Origin: Legionella sp. | Lineage (GTDB): Bacteria > Pseudomonadota > Gammaproteobacteria > Legionellales > Legionellaceae | Length of the DNA stretch: 13,687 nucleotides | Direction: 5' to 3' | Assembly: GCA_004297865.1 (NCBI GenBank) | Contig: SCSO01000007.1 | Coordinates: forward strand, 1-13,687 | Shown: piece by piece, positions 1 to 7,058 of the stretch | How the letters are laid out: each line of letters starts with the position of its first letter | How positions within the stretch are numbered: position 1 is the stretch's first letter | Notes under the pieces: generated by a model | Database searches by the model: none | Told to the model about the DNA's origin: nothing | What the model saw: the letters and a program-made list of their open reading frames with translations, nothing else | Made by a program: the position numbers and the translations under genes

Positions 1-499
1 CTCCATTATTCAATATACTTCCGCCCATAGTACTAGCATGAGTGATTGAGATCCCGTCAATAGCGGTGCTGATAAGGCCAGTATTAGAAATATTGCCTTG
101 AATATTTGAGGAGTTAAGGGCAGTTAAGCCGGAGCCGGCATCACTATTAATTGTTCCCGTATTAAAGATCCCACCGCTGATAGCACTATTACTTCGCAAA
201 AGGATACCATTACCAACATCAGTTGAAATTAAACCACTATTAGTAACATCGCCTTGAATTATGGAATTAGAATCTATTGTCATACCAACGAAAACGGTAT
301 CCGCTGTAATTGTCCCACTATTAGAAATCCCACCACTGATAGTGCTATTATTGTTGATAAGGATACCTGTGCCATTGGTACTATTCATAATCCCGCCATT
401 GGAGATCCCTCCACTGACTGTGCTTCCATTAGTAATTTGCAAAGCTGCATTACTGGCATTTATCGTACCGTCATTAGAAATTCCATTGGAAAGCAAGGA
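1..499 (-). repeat. Degenerate coding tandem repeat, period about 78 bp
   Basis: Six complete units and one partial unit of 75-81 bp lie head to tail within the repeat-protein gene and continue past the left edge. Units are diverged at DNA level but keep the peptide core G-x-I-x-N-x-G-x-I. The plus-strand open frames over this stretch (254-587) are by-products of the repeat. Confidence 0.7.
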
Positions 500-799
500 G
501 CCACTGATATTAATACCAATCCCAGTGCTATTATCGATGATCCCACCGGCATTTATTGCAATTAACGACGGCGAGGAGGGAGTATAGGCAACCATATTGA
601 TACCACCAACTTCCCCACCATTTCCCACAGTAACGCTTGAACCCGTGCCTACATCAAAATCACATACCATACCAGCTAAAAAAGAACCGGTAATAAAGAC
701 AGGACAAGAAGCCGCCATTGCTGTTTCGGCATGAAGACTAATTATTGCGGATGCTGTTGCTGTAAGCGTAAAGCGTTTAATACTTTTTTGAATGTCCAT
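1..799 (-). CDS. Exported Gly/Asn-rich repeat protein, autotransporter passenger-like (3' end beyond window)
   Basis: The minus frame is open from an ATG at 799 to the window edge (266 codons). An in-frame TAG six codons upstream excludes a longer start; AGGAAG at 811-816 is a Shine-Dalgarno candidate with a rather long 11-nt spacing. Residues 1-30 form a Sec signal peptide (basic MDIQKSIKR, hydrophobic core, likely cleavage after AMA or MAA). Cys32 and Cys46 could form a disulfide. From residue 101 onward a unit of 25-27 residues recurs, starting near 101, 126, 152, 179, 205, 231 and 256, with the core S-x-I-x-G-x-I-x-N-x-G-x-I, as in GGISNSGTI. Such regular small/polar repeats usually fold as a parallel beta-helix in type V autotransporter passengers. 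The C-terminal beta-barrel that would prove this lies outside the window, so a filamentous surface protein is the alternative. A surface or adhesin role is inferred. Confidence 0.82.
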   Translation of the reverse strand, partial: MDIQKSIKRFTLTATASAIISLHAETAMAASCPVFITGSFLAGMVCDFDVGTGSSVTVGNGGEVGGINMVAYTPSSPSLIAINAGGIIDNSTGIGINISGSLLSNGISNDGTINASNAALQITNGSTVSGGISNGGIMNSTNGTGILINNNSTISGGISNSGTITADTVFVGMTIDSNSIIQGDVTNSGLISTDVGNGILLRSNSAISGGIFNTGTINSDAGSGLTALNSSNIQGNISNTGLISTAIDGISITHASTMGGSILNNG

Positions 800-979
800 A
801 TATGAGAATACTTCCTAGTAACTGCAGGATGATTAAGAAAATCCAATGAGTAATAGTAAAGGGATGCTAAGTTTCTTTCAATAGATATCCAAGCTCGGTC
901 GGTAATATTGGAGCATGATCTAACTACAATTGATCATAAAGAAATATTAATGTAATAATTATTTTTTAAGAAGCCTTGC
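800..979. promoter_or_regulatory. Divergent intergenic region with candidate promoter and GATC dyad
   Basis: This 180-bp spacer separates the divergent repeat-protein and S41-peptidase genes and must carry both promoters. On the plus strand TTGATC (930-935), an 18-bp spacer and AATAAT (954-959) form a candidate sigma-70 promoter for the peptidase gene (4/6 and 5/6 matches to consensus). A 6-bp dyad, ATGATC (915-920) and GATCAT (932-937), overlaps the -35 element and could be an operator. I could not pick out a convincing promoter for the minus-strand gene. Confidence 0.35.
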
Positions 980-2509
980 GTGGTAATCATCATGTTTGCA
1001 ATGTTAAAAGACAAAATTAAATTCGTATTTATAGGCGCATTACTCTTTTCCTCCACCCCGCTTTTTGCAGCACAAGACATTCAAGCAATCACTCCTAAAG
1101 AGCAATATCTAAAAACCATTGATTTCATCGATAAAATGGCTAAGGACATTTATTGTTACTGGGACCTAAAAAAAGAACAGCATAATGTCGATTGGCCCAC
1201 TCTAATAAACCAAGCAAAAGCTAGAATTAATGAACAAACCTCGTTAGAGCAATTTCAGGAAATTTTAATTCAATTAGCGGCAAGCATTCATGATGGACAT
1301 GTTAATTATCGCTACCCTTATAAAACTAAAATTTTTTATACCCCAATCCTGGTTAAAAAATTAGACGATGGCTATTATATTTCGCAAGTAGAGCAAGATA
1401 AGATGACTCCTTATCCCGTTGATTTGCAAAGTGGCGATAAGGTATTGGGAGTTAATGATCAGAGTATTGAGGAATATATCAGCAGCAAAGAACAATATAT
1501 TTCTGCATCCACTAATTCAGCGCGCCAATCTTATGCTTCTGCCGCACTGAACAGTTTAGAAAAGTTTAAAACAGCACCAGAAGGGACCTTAACGGTAACC
1601 GTTTCAAAATACGATACCCATCAAATCAAAACAGTGGATTTACCCTGGATTGTTTTCGAAAGAAAACTTCCAGACATTAGACCATTATCGGAGGTCGTTA
1701 AGAGCAAAATACTGCCGGGTAATATTGGCGTACTTAATGTAACTCAAATGAGTCATGAAGAGGGTGTTGATGCTTTAATTGCTGCCGTTAAAAGAGAGAT
1801 GCAAGCTTTAAAAAATACCAACGCGTTGATCATTGATGTTCGCTACAATGGAGGTGGTGCTGGAGAAATTGGTGATAGCATCATTAGTCATTTTATTACG
1901 CAAAAAGTTCGTCGTTACCAAGCACAATTAAAAAATTCCACGCAAGCTTTATATGGTCGACCCAATTTAGTCGAATTATTTAATCAAACCGATCCAGCGC
2001 AGTATGTGTATTCGGAGTGGTTAGATTACAACATAGAGCCAATGAAAAATGATAAGCCCGTGTATGCTAAACCCGTTTATATTTTGACGAATGAATTTTG
2101 TTTTTCTGCCTGTGATACCTTTGTCGATAGCTTTTCCTCAAACCACATCGGTGAGATTCTAGGGGCACAAACTGGGGGCGGCACGGGTTATCCACTGTGG
2201 TTTGACTTGCCTTGGAATCTGGGAAGCTTTCGATTTTCCATCCTTCGTGGTTATTCCAATCATGAGCGCTATTTAGAAGGTACGGGCACTATTCCTGATG
2301 TAAAAATAACCACGACGCCTAGGGATTTGCATCATCAATTGGATGGTGAATTAATTGCTGCTTATGATTATGTGTTAAAGAAATTGAAGGGTAATCAGAA
2401 GAATTTCTCTGCTTTGAAAGGGAAGGCTTTAACTCATTATTTTAGTGCGACTCAACCGGAAATTGTGCCTTTTTATATTCAGGAAGAGTATTGGCAAAAG
2501 TTGCAATAA
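980..2509 (+). CDS. Exported S41-family serine peptidase (tricorn/IRBP-like subgroup)
   Basis: A predicted secreted or periplasmic endopeptidase. The first codon is GTG, preceded by AAGAAG at 968-973 with a 6-nt spacing; ATG codons at 992 and 1001 are alternative starts that still leave a signal peptide (hydrophobic core near residues 14-27, cleavage near LFA-AQ, residue 30). Family landmarks in order: the DGH motif at 105-107 (candidate catalytic His107), a PDZ-like segment around 135-170 with SGDKVLGVND, the S41 core IIDVRYNGGG at 284-293, candidate nucleophile Ser376 in EFCFSACDT, GAQTGGGTG at 395-403, and the closing LEGTGTIPDV at 432-441 typical of S41 ends. The Lys of the CtpA/Prc Ser-Lys dyad is not seen where expected; the DGH and QTGGG pattern fits the tricorn/IRBP-like branch that uses His. 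The substrate is unknown. The gene is monocistronic and converges on the next gene. Confidence 0.9.
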   Translation: MVIIMFAMLKDKIKFVFIGALLFSSTPLFAAQDIQAITPKEQYLKTIDFIDKMAKDIYCYWDLKKEQHNVDWPTLINQAKARINEQTSLEQFQEILIQLAASIHDGHVNYRYPYKTKIFYTPILVKKLDDGYYISQVEQDKMTPYPVDLQSGDKVLGVNDQSIEEYISSKEQYISASTNSARQSYASAALNSLEKFKTAPEGTLTVTVSKYDTHQIKTVDLPWIVFERKLPDIRPLSEVVKSKILPGNIGVLNVTQMSHEEGVDALIAAVKREMQALKNTNALIIDVRYNGGGAGEIGDSIISHFITQKVRRYQAQLKNSTQALYGRPNLVELFNQTDPAQYVYSEWLDYNIEPMKNDKPVYAKPVYILTNEFCFSACDTFVDSFSSNHIGEILGAQTGGGTGYPLWFDLPWNLGSFRFSILRGYSNHERYLEGTGTIPDVKITTTPRDLHHQLDGELIAAYDYVLKKLKGNQKNFSALKGKALTHYFSATQPEIVPFYIQEEYWQKLQ

Positions 2510-2516
2510 GGATAAC

Positions 2517-2543
2517 GCAGGTTGGTGTTCTGCAGCAACCTGC
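2517..2543. terminator. Hairpin between convergent gene ends
   Basis: The 8-bp arms GCAGGTTG (2517-2524) and CAACCTGC (2536-2543) flank an 11-nt loop in the 40-bp gap between the convergent stops of the S41 gene and the 281-residue gene. Its position suits a bidirectional terminator, but no T-tract follows on either strand. Confidence 0.35.
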
Positions 2544-2549
2544 TCAGTA

Positions 2550-3395
2550 TCAAACGTTATTAATCCTAACCGCTAATTCATCAACAATTTGATCAGATGC
2601 TGTATCAAATTTAAAGAAAAAATGTTTTCCATCAGTTAAATAATAATTTACCGAAGCCGCTAATAAATAAACTACTCCAACACCTATAATTGCCATTGCT
2701 AGATTTAATAAAATTTCTTTACAACCACGATGAGTACTAAGAGCACGGTTTTTTGCAAAATCAATTAAACTTGAGCAATTATCTTTAAAAGTTTTTGTCG
2801 CGGAAGGAGACTTAGAATCTACCAAATTCAACATTTCTTTCTGTAGATTTCTGGCTAATTGATACGCATCGAGAGCATCGTCATGATATCCTCGTTGTTC
2901 TAAATCAATGACTTTCTTTTTTAATGCAATTAATTGTTCAAAAACAGGTTCAAAATTTTGAATTTCAACCCCATTTTGTTCTGCATATCTTTCGAAATAA
3001 TCAAAAGAAAATAAGAAAGGATTAAGGATAAAAACATTTAAGTTATCATGAGAATTCGTTAGATTTAAAAGCCAAGTAATAAATTCTTTCTTATTATGTA
3101 ATAAGGCTTCGTTTAAAAAATCTTTTAAATCCTTTTGTTCATACAAATAAGGAGTATCTATCTCAATAAGGGAAGTTACAGGCACATCATCGGGAATTCC
3201 TAACTCATAAGCCCAATTGGAACCAAAAGGTGCTAAGGGAGTAAGCCAATTGACTTGTTCGATGCTTTTTTTATAAGTGGAATTATTCAAAAGGTCAATA
3301 AACTGGGTAAATTCATTATTTCTAATATGCTCTTTTGCTTTATTTTTCAATAATTTATGTAGATCGTTATCGTAATAATACATCTCTATACCCAT
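2550..3395 (-). CDS. Unrecognised 281-residue protein with C-terminal membrane segment
   Basis: I recognise no family. There is no signal peptide. Residues 1-200 are soluble-looking, Asn/Leu/Lys-rich and mostly helical in character. Residues about 205-226 carry a polar stretch ending in STHRGCKE, followed by one hydrophobic segment at about 229-250 (LAMAIIGVGVVYLLAASV) and a short tail HFFFKFDTASDQIVDEL. The shape is a tail-anchored membrane protein. From memory, Legionella and related genomes encode many proteins ending in a similar HRG-hydrophobic-FF module; I could not check this. The start is uncertain: the ATG at 3395 has no clear Shine-Dalgarno, and the ATG at 3383 is an alternative. 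The next upstream gene is on the same strand, but 105 bp containing a palindromic element separate them, so co-transcription is doubtful. Low GC, like its neighbours. Confidence 0.75.
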   Translation of the reverse strand: MGIEMYYYDNDLHKLLKNKAKEHIRNNEFTQFIDLLNNSTYKKSIEQVNWLTPLAPFGSNWAYELGIPDDVPVTSLIEIDTPYLYEQKDLKDFLNEALLHNKKEFITWLLNLTNSHDNLNVFILNPFLFSFDYFERYAEQNGVEIQNFEPVFEQLIALKKKVIDLEQRGYHDDALDAYQLARNLQKEMLNLVDSKSPSATKTFKDNCSSLIDFAKNRALSTHRGCKEILLNLAMAIIGVGVVYLLAASVNYYLTDGKHFFFKFDTASDQIVDELAVRINNV

Positions 3396-3461
3396 ATTTT
3401 AAAGTGGTCTAATTATAAACAGAAATAATTAAGGGAGTATTAAGGGAATATTACGTTCTCG

Positions 3462-3492
3462 CTGGATCCCGTGGCTTGCTTACAGGATCCAG
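3462..3492. repeat. REP-like palindrome with CTGGATCC arms
   Basis: The arms CTGGATCC (3462-3469) and GGATCCAG (3485-3492) pair perfectly around a 15-nt centre in which GTG (3471-3473) can also pair with TAC (3481-3483), apart from one C-A mismatch next to the main stem. It sits 9 bp downstream of the stop of the 197-residue minus-strand gene. The form resembles dispersed palindromes common in intracellular proteobacteria; copy number cannot be judged from one copy. It may also act as a transcription terminator. Confidence 0.5.
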
Positions 3493-3500
3493 GAATCTCT

Positions 3501-4094
3501 TTAAATAGAATGACCATTAGTCTGAAAACAATGCTCCTGGGCAGTTTCGACACTTACTGTCAAACCTACTTTCTGAGCAAGGAGTCCGTTTGCATGCTGC
3601 AGGATGGGCTGGTGGTCTTTTGATTTTACCTTTAACAGACCCTCAGCGGTACGCTCAAATTTAAAAGTGACCTCTTCAGCACCATTACCAACACCTCCTA
3701 TTAACACCGTTTCAACATCGGTTAGCATAGGTATATCGTTCTCATTTGCCCTTGCTTCATTACTCATTTCTCTACGAAAAACAACACCATTGTCCTTATC
3801 AAACTCATGACGGCGCACGGTGCCTTTAGTACCCTCTGGCAGTTTAGTAAGTTGCGAAAATGGATTTTCTGCGTTTAATAATTCCATTAATTTATAACTC
3901 GTTTGAAGGGAGCATCCACGAGGTAGGCTATCCACGAATGCTACTTCTTCTGCAAATGTACCATCCTTAGGAAATGGTGTTTTAGCTGCAGTGGCGAATT
4001 GAGAAAATAGTAATAAAAGTGGGATGGGAATGCGTATATTGCTAAAGGGTAATTTTATACCTTTACTGCTAATGTCAAAACCAAATAATTTCAT
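3501..4094 (-). CDS. Unrecognised exported 197-residue protein
   Basis: I recognise no family. The ATG at 4094 follows AAGGA with a 6-nt spacing, which supports this start. The N-terminus has a long, weakly basic lead (residues 1-21) followed by a hydrophobic core IPIPLLLLFSQFA and a plausible cleavage site after TAA (residue 37), so export to the periplasm or beyond is likely. The mature part has exactly two cysteines, Cys61 (RGCSLQTS) and Cys189 (HCFQTNG), near its two ends, which could form a disulfide. The middle (residues 90-160) is rich in charged residues with a glycine-containing segment VLIGGVGNGAEEVTFKF that suggests beta structure. It is divergent from the LRR gene. Function unknown. 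Confidence 0.75.
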   Translation of the reverse strand: MKLFGFDISSKGIKLPFSNIRIPIPLLLLFSQFATAAKTPFPKDGTFAEEVAFVDSLPRGCSLQTSYKLMELLNAENPFSQLTKLPEGTKGTVRRHEFDKDNGVVFRREMSNEARANENDIPMLTDVETVLIGGVGNGAEEVTFKFERTAEGLLKVKSKDHQPILQHANGLLAQKVGLTVSVETAQEHCFQTNGHSI

Positions 4095-4290
4095 ATTTTT
4101 CCTTGATGAGTTTACAAATGCGCATTTAATTTAATCTGTGAATCAAATTAAACCAATTGGATTATATAAAGAATTAATCGAAAGTAAATAGACAGAGTAG
4201 GAACTCCTTATCCCTACTGGATTCATTTCTAATTGCTTAAAAACACTATCTTATGATTTAATGATGCTGTTTTAATTATAAGGATATAAA
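4095..4290. promoter_or_regulatory. Divergent intergenic region between the 197-residue gene and the LRR gene
   Basis: This 196-bp AT-rich spacer must contain two promoters. For the plus strand, TTGCTT (4233-4238) with an 18-bp spacer to TTTAAT (4257-4262) is a weak candidate; TATGAT at 4252-4257 is an alternative -10. For the minus strand, a perfect TATAAT reads from 4166 down to 4161, but no good -35 lies upstream. No coding potential seen. Confidence 0.3.
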
Positions 4291-5478
4291 ATGAAACAAC
4301 TAACCTCATTAATTCCAATGATTTTTTTCAGTGCTTCTTTGTGGGCACAGACCACTCCGCATCTTAATGAATGTCTAAGTCATATTGACGACCACAATCC
4401 TAACGATGAAGTACTTTCTTTAAGATCTTGTAATATCACGGATGCAGATATTCCATTTATCAATCAATACATCGAGACCAAGGGTTTGTATAATATTTTC
4501 TTAGAAAAAAATAAAATCACCTCTAAAGGGGCCATACTCCTTGCACAAAATAATAACATCAATTATTTACATCTATCTTCTAATGAAATAGATGATGATG
4601 GGGTTATCGCTCTAGCTAAAAATAAACATCTGAAGGCACTCACCTTAGACTCTAATCCAGTAGGAGATGACGGTATTAGGGCATTAGCAAATGATGCTGA
4701 CTTGGAAGTTTTATCGATTGGGAAAGGACATTTTGGTGAAGAGTCATTGAGTTATTTAATTCAAAATTCTCCGATCTATTTCTTGGGTATTTATGAAGTC
4801 AAACTAACTCATCTAATAGCACAAGCATTAAGTGAAAACTCACGAATTGATTATTTAGAGCTTGAAGGTGTTGAGATGGCTGCAGAGGATTTAAAACTGA
4901 TCTCAACCATGCCTAAACTCAGAGTTTTTGATTTAATCCGTTCTCCCTTGGGGGATGAGGCGGCGGAAGCTTTTGCTGCGAATTCATCAGCAATCGTATT
5001 ACGCTTTTTGTCTGCTCCTTTGACTACAAAGGGTTATAAGTCTCTAGCAACCATGAATAGCTTAATCGGATTAGCTTTTGGAGGGTATCAAAGGAATGGT
5101 AAGCCAATAGAAAATCCAATTACGGCAGAACACATACAATTGATTAATAGACTTCCTGCCTTAGAATCCTTGCAAGTCCTTGAGGGAGTTATTACGGATG
5201 ATGCTATTGCTGAGATAGCAAAAAGCAACACCATTACTGAGCTATGGTTATATGGTAGCCATATTTCTGATCGTGGTGCGGCGAACATAGCTGTTAATAC
5301 GAGCATCACTTGGTTAGTTCTTGAGGACAATGATATTCACAATGAAGGCGCTTTTGCTCTATCAAAGAATACTACCATTGAACATTTGAGTATTCGGAAA
5401 AACCCCATAGGACGTGAAGGTAAATTGGCTTTGAAAAACAGTACCATAAAATCTGTTTATGTTGATGAGGATGAGTAA
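4291..5478 (+). CDS. Exported leucine-rich-repeat protein
   Basis: A secreted or periplasmic LRR solenoid, probably a protein-binding surface. The ATG is preceded by AAGGA (4280-4284) with a 6-nt spacing. Residues 1-19 are a clean signal peptide (MKQLT, hydrophobic core, cleavage after LWA). From about residue 40 to the C-terminus, repeats of roughly 23-25 residues recur, of the form L-x-x-L-x-L-x-x-N-x-I-x-D-x-G-x-x-x-L-A, for example YLHLSSNEIDDDGVIALA near 92-109 and LTLDSNPVGDDGIRALA near 117-133. This is the ribonuclease-inhibitor-like LRR pattern with short helices. The middle repeats (about 145-290) are more diverged than the ends. The protein ends on an acidic YVDEDE. No enzymatic domain is attached. 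LRR proteins of intracellular bacteria often target host partners; that role here is inference. The target is unknown. Confidence 0.9.
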   Translation: MKQLTSLIPMIFFSASLWAQTTPHLNECLSHIDDHNPNDEVLSLRSCNITDADIPFINQYIETKGLYNIFLEKNKITSKGAILLAQNNNINYLHLSSNEIDDDGVIALAKNKHLKALTLDSNPVGDDGIRALANDADLEVLSIGKGHFGEESLSYLIQNSPIYFLGIYEVKLTHLIAQALSENSRIDYLELEGVEMAAEDLKLISTMPKLRVFDLIRSPLGDEAAEAFAANSSAIVLRFLSAPLTTKGYKSLATMNSLIGLAFGGYQRNGKPIENPITAEHIQLINRLPALESLQVLEGVITDDAIAEIAKSNTITELWLYGSHISDRGAANIAVNTSITWLVLEDNDIHNEGAFALSKNTTIEHLSIRKNPIGREGKLALKNSTIKSVYVDEDE

Positions 5479-5502
5479 AAGCAATTTGAAAATAGGACGT
5501 AG

Positions 5503-5610
5503 CCTGTATTAGACGAAGTCGTAATACAGGACAATCTCATTTATCTAACTTGCGTAATTGATGTCTTGGGGTGCTTCTTTTCCTGTATTACGACTTCGTC
5601 TAATACAGGA
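5503..5610. repeat. REP-like inverted doublet (two hairpins, 29-bp perfect inverted repeat)
   Basis: Two 28-nt hairpins lie at 5503-5530 and 5582-5609. Each has the form CCTGTATTA-GAC-GAA-GTC-G-TAATACAGG: a 12-bp stem with one bulged G and a GAA loop, read in opposite orientation in the two copies. Including one more base (5531 and 5581) they form a perfect 29-bp inverted repeat around a spacer of about 49 nt, so the whole can also fold as one long cruciform. This is the architecture of REP doublets (REPINs). It lies between the convergent LRR and amidase genes and may terminate both. The right copy overlaps the amidase stop codon. Confidence 0.85.
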
Positions 5611-7042
5611 TACCCTCCATTGCTTTCGTGGGTGCCAGCCAGCCACCCATTAATTCTTCTAATCGTTTGGCGACAGCCAGAGCAATATCATCCCGCCAAG
5701 CTTTGGCAATGACTTGGACACCAATAGGCAATCCTTCATCGGAGGTGCCACAGCGAACCACTACCGCAGGCCAACCCGTGATGTTGTAAGGTAGGTTGTA
5801 AGTCAAATCATAAGCTAAATCAAAACCTTCGGTCAGCTCCATTTTTTGTTCATATAAATTAGCTGGCGTAGTCGCTGCAGGGCAAATAATCACGTCATAT
5901 TCTTCCATAAACGCCGACATGGTATATTTGAATTCTTCAACTAGTACTAAGCGACGACGTAACTCGGTCACGGAAAAATGACAAAGAGCAGCTCTATCCA
6001 AAATCGCCTGAAAAGGTTTTTCTACGGTAGTGACTTGCATATGATGCATCTGATCAATTAACCATTGGCCCCCATCACCGCCATAGAAAAATAATTCTTC
6101 AAACATCGAATAAGTCTCTTTAGAAATTTTAGGATATTGCTCTTCAACACTCCGCACTTCTGATTTAAGTAAATAACTTGCTTTATTCACCACTTCGGCT
6201 ATATCTTGGCGTGGAGCAACTATGCCATTAGCGGTATAAGTCACAATTCGTAACTGACTTAAATCCACTTCAGCAGGATTTCTTACCGCGATAGGTTTGG
6301 TATTGGGATCTACTCCATCGGGACCACTAATTATCGGTAAGATTTGAATTAAATCCTCAACGTACCGAGCCATAGGACCTTGAGTTAAAATATCTTTGAA
6401 AATTCCATAAGAACCATTGTGAGGAAAAACGCCAGTATCAGGAATTAATCCCAGCGTTGGTTTTAATCCAGTAATTCCACAATTATGGGCAGGTTGTCTA
6501 ATGCTCCCGCCGCTATCTGCACCAATACCCAAATACGAACCGCAGGCAGCAATCAATGCCGCTTCGCCACCGCTGCTTCCTCCTGGTGAACGATTCAGAT
6601 CATAAGGATTACGGGTGCGACCATATAAACTATTATCCGTTTCATAAGACATCGAAAAATCCGGAATATTAGTAATACCGGTTATTATCGCTCCGGCATT
6701 TCTTAATCGTGCAGCGACAGTGGAATCCTTTTTAGCAACGAAATTCAGTGGGCTTTGATTGCCATAAGTACACAAAAACCCCCGTACTTCACGAGCATCT
6801 TTTATAGTGACCGGTAGTCCATGTAAGGTTCCTAATTCTTTACTTTGAGAAATTTGTTTATCTGCAAAATGGGCTTGCTTTAATGCTTCTTCAGGAGATA
6901 AATGCTGAATCATCGCATTGATTAAAGGATTGACTTTCGCAACTTGAGCCAAATGATCCTGCATCACTTCCGCACAAGATACTTCCCTTTTTTTCACTAG
7001 TTCAACAATGGTTTTACCGGATAAAGAACACAGTTTTCCCAT
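5600..7042 (-). CDS. Amidase-signature-family hydrolase
   Basis: A cytoplasmic hydrolase of C(=O)-N bonds using a Ser-cisSer-Lys triad. The triad is visible: Lys81 in LPVTIKDA, cis-Ser156 in PGGSSGGEAAL, nucleophile Ser180 in GADSGGSIRQPA, followed by CGITGLKPT. The spacings (75 and 24 residues) equal those I recall for fatty acid amide hydrolase, and the wording around the serines is FAAH-like. At 480 residues it has the usual family length and no signal peptide. It is not obviously GatA: no gatB or gatC is nearby and the C-terminal half differs. The true substrate (fatty amide, aryl amide or other) cannot be told. The ATG at 7042 has AAGGA at 7056-7052 with a 9-nt spacing, just upstream of the mltA stop, so it is probably translated from the mltA transcript. 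Its last three codons and its TAG stop lie inside the REP-like element. Confidence 0.94.
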   Translation of the reverse strand: MGKLCSLSGKTIVELVKKREVSCAEVMQDHLAQVAKVNPLINAMIQHLSPEEALKQAHFADKQISQSKELGTLHGLPVTIKDAREVRGFLCTYGNQSPLNFVAKKDSTVAARLRNAGAIITGITNIPDFSMSYETDNSLYGRTRNPYDLNRSPGGSSGGEAALIAACGSYLGIGADSGGSIRQPAHNCGITGLKPTLGLIPDTGVFPHNGSYGIFKDILTQGPMARYVEDLIQILPIISGPDGVDPNTKPIAVRNPAEVDLSQLRIVTYTANGIVAPRQDIAEVVNKASYLLKSEVRSVEEQYPKISKETYSMFEELFFYGGDGGQWLIDQMHHMQVTTVEKPFQAILDRAALCHFSVTELRRRLVLVEEFKYTMSAFMEEYDVIICPAATTPANLYEQKMELTEGFDLAYDLTYNLPYNITGWPAVVVRCGTSDEGLPIGVQVIAKAWRDDIALAVAKRLEELMGGWLAPTKAMEGILY

Positions 7043-7058
7043 GGAGCAAATTCCTTAT

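Noticed and set aside
1..499. Regular repeats considered as a CRISPR array
   Set aside because: Units of about 78 bp are diverged, contiguous and coding, without identical repeats separated by unique spacers.
254..587. Two overlapping plus-strand open frames of 103 and 108 codons
   Set aside because: They are antisense to the repeat-protein gene, which is open for 266 codons with a signal peptide and clear repeats; the repeat composition keeps the other frames open too.
3604..3810. 68-codon plus-strand open frame
   Set aside because: Lies wholly antisense to the 197-residue exported protein gene; no ribosome binding site that I could support and low-complexity composition.
5088..5330. 80-codon minus-strand open frame
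   Set aside because: Antisense shadow of the leucine-rich-repeat gene, whose repeat pattern continues through this part.
5600..7042. Naming the amidase GatA (Glu-tRNA amidotransferase subunit A)
   Set aside because: The catalytic region alone does not separate GatA from other family members; no gatB or gatC neighbours and the wording is closer to FAAH-type amidases.
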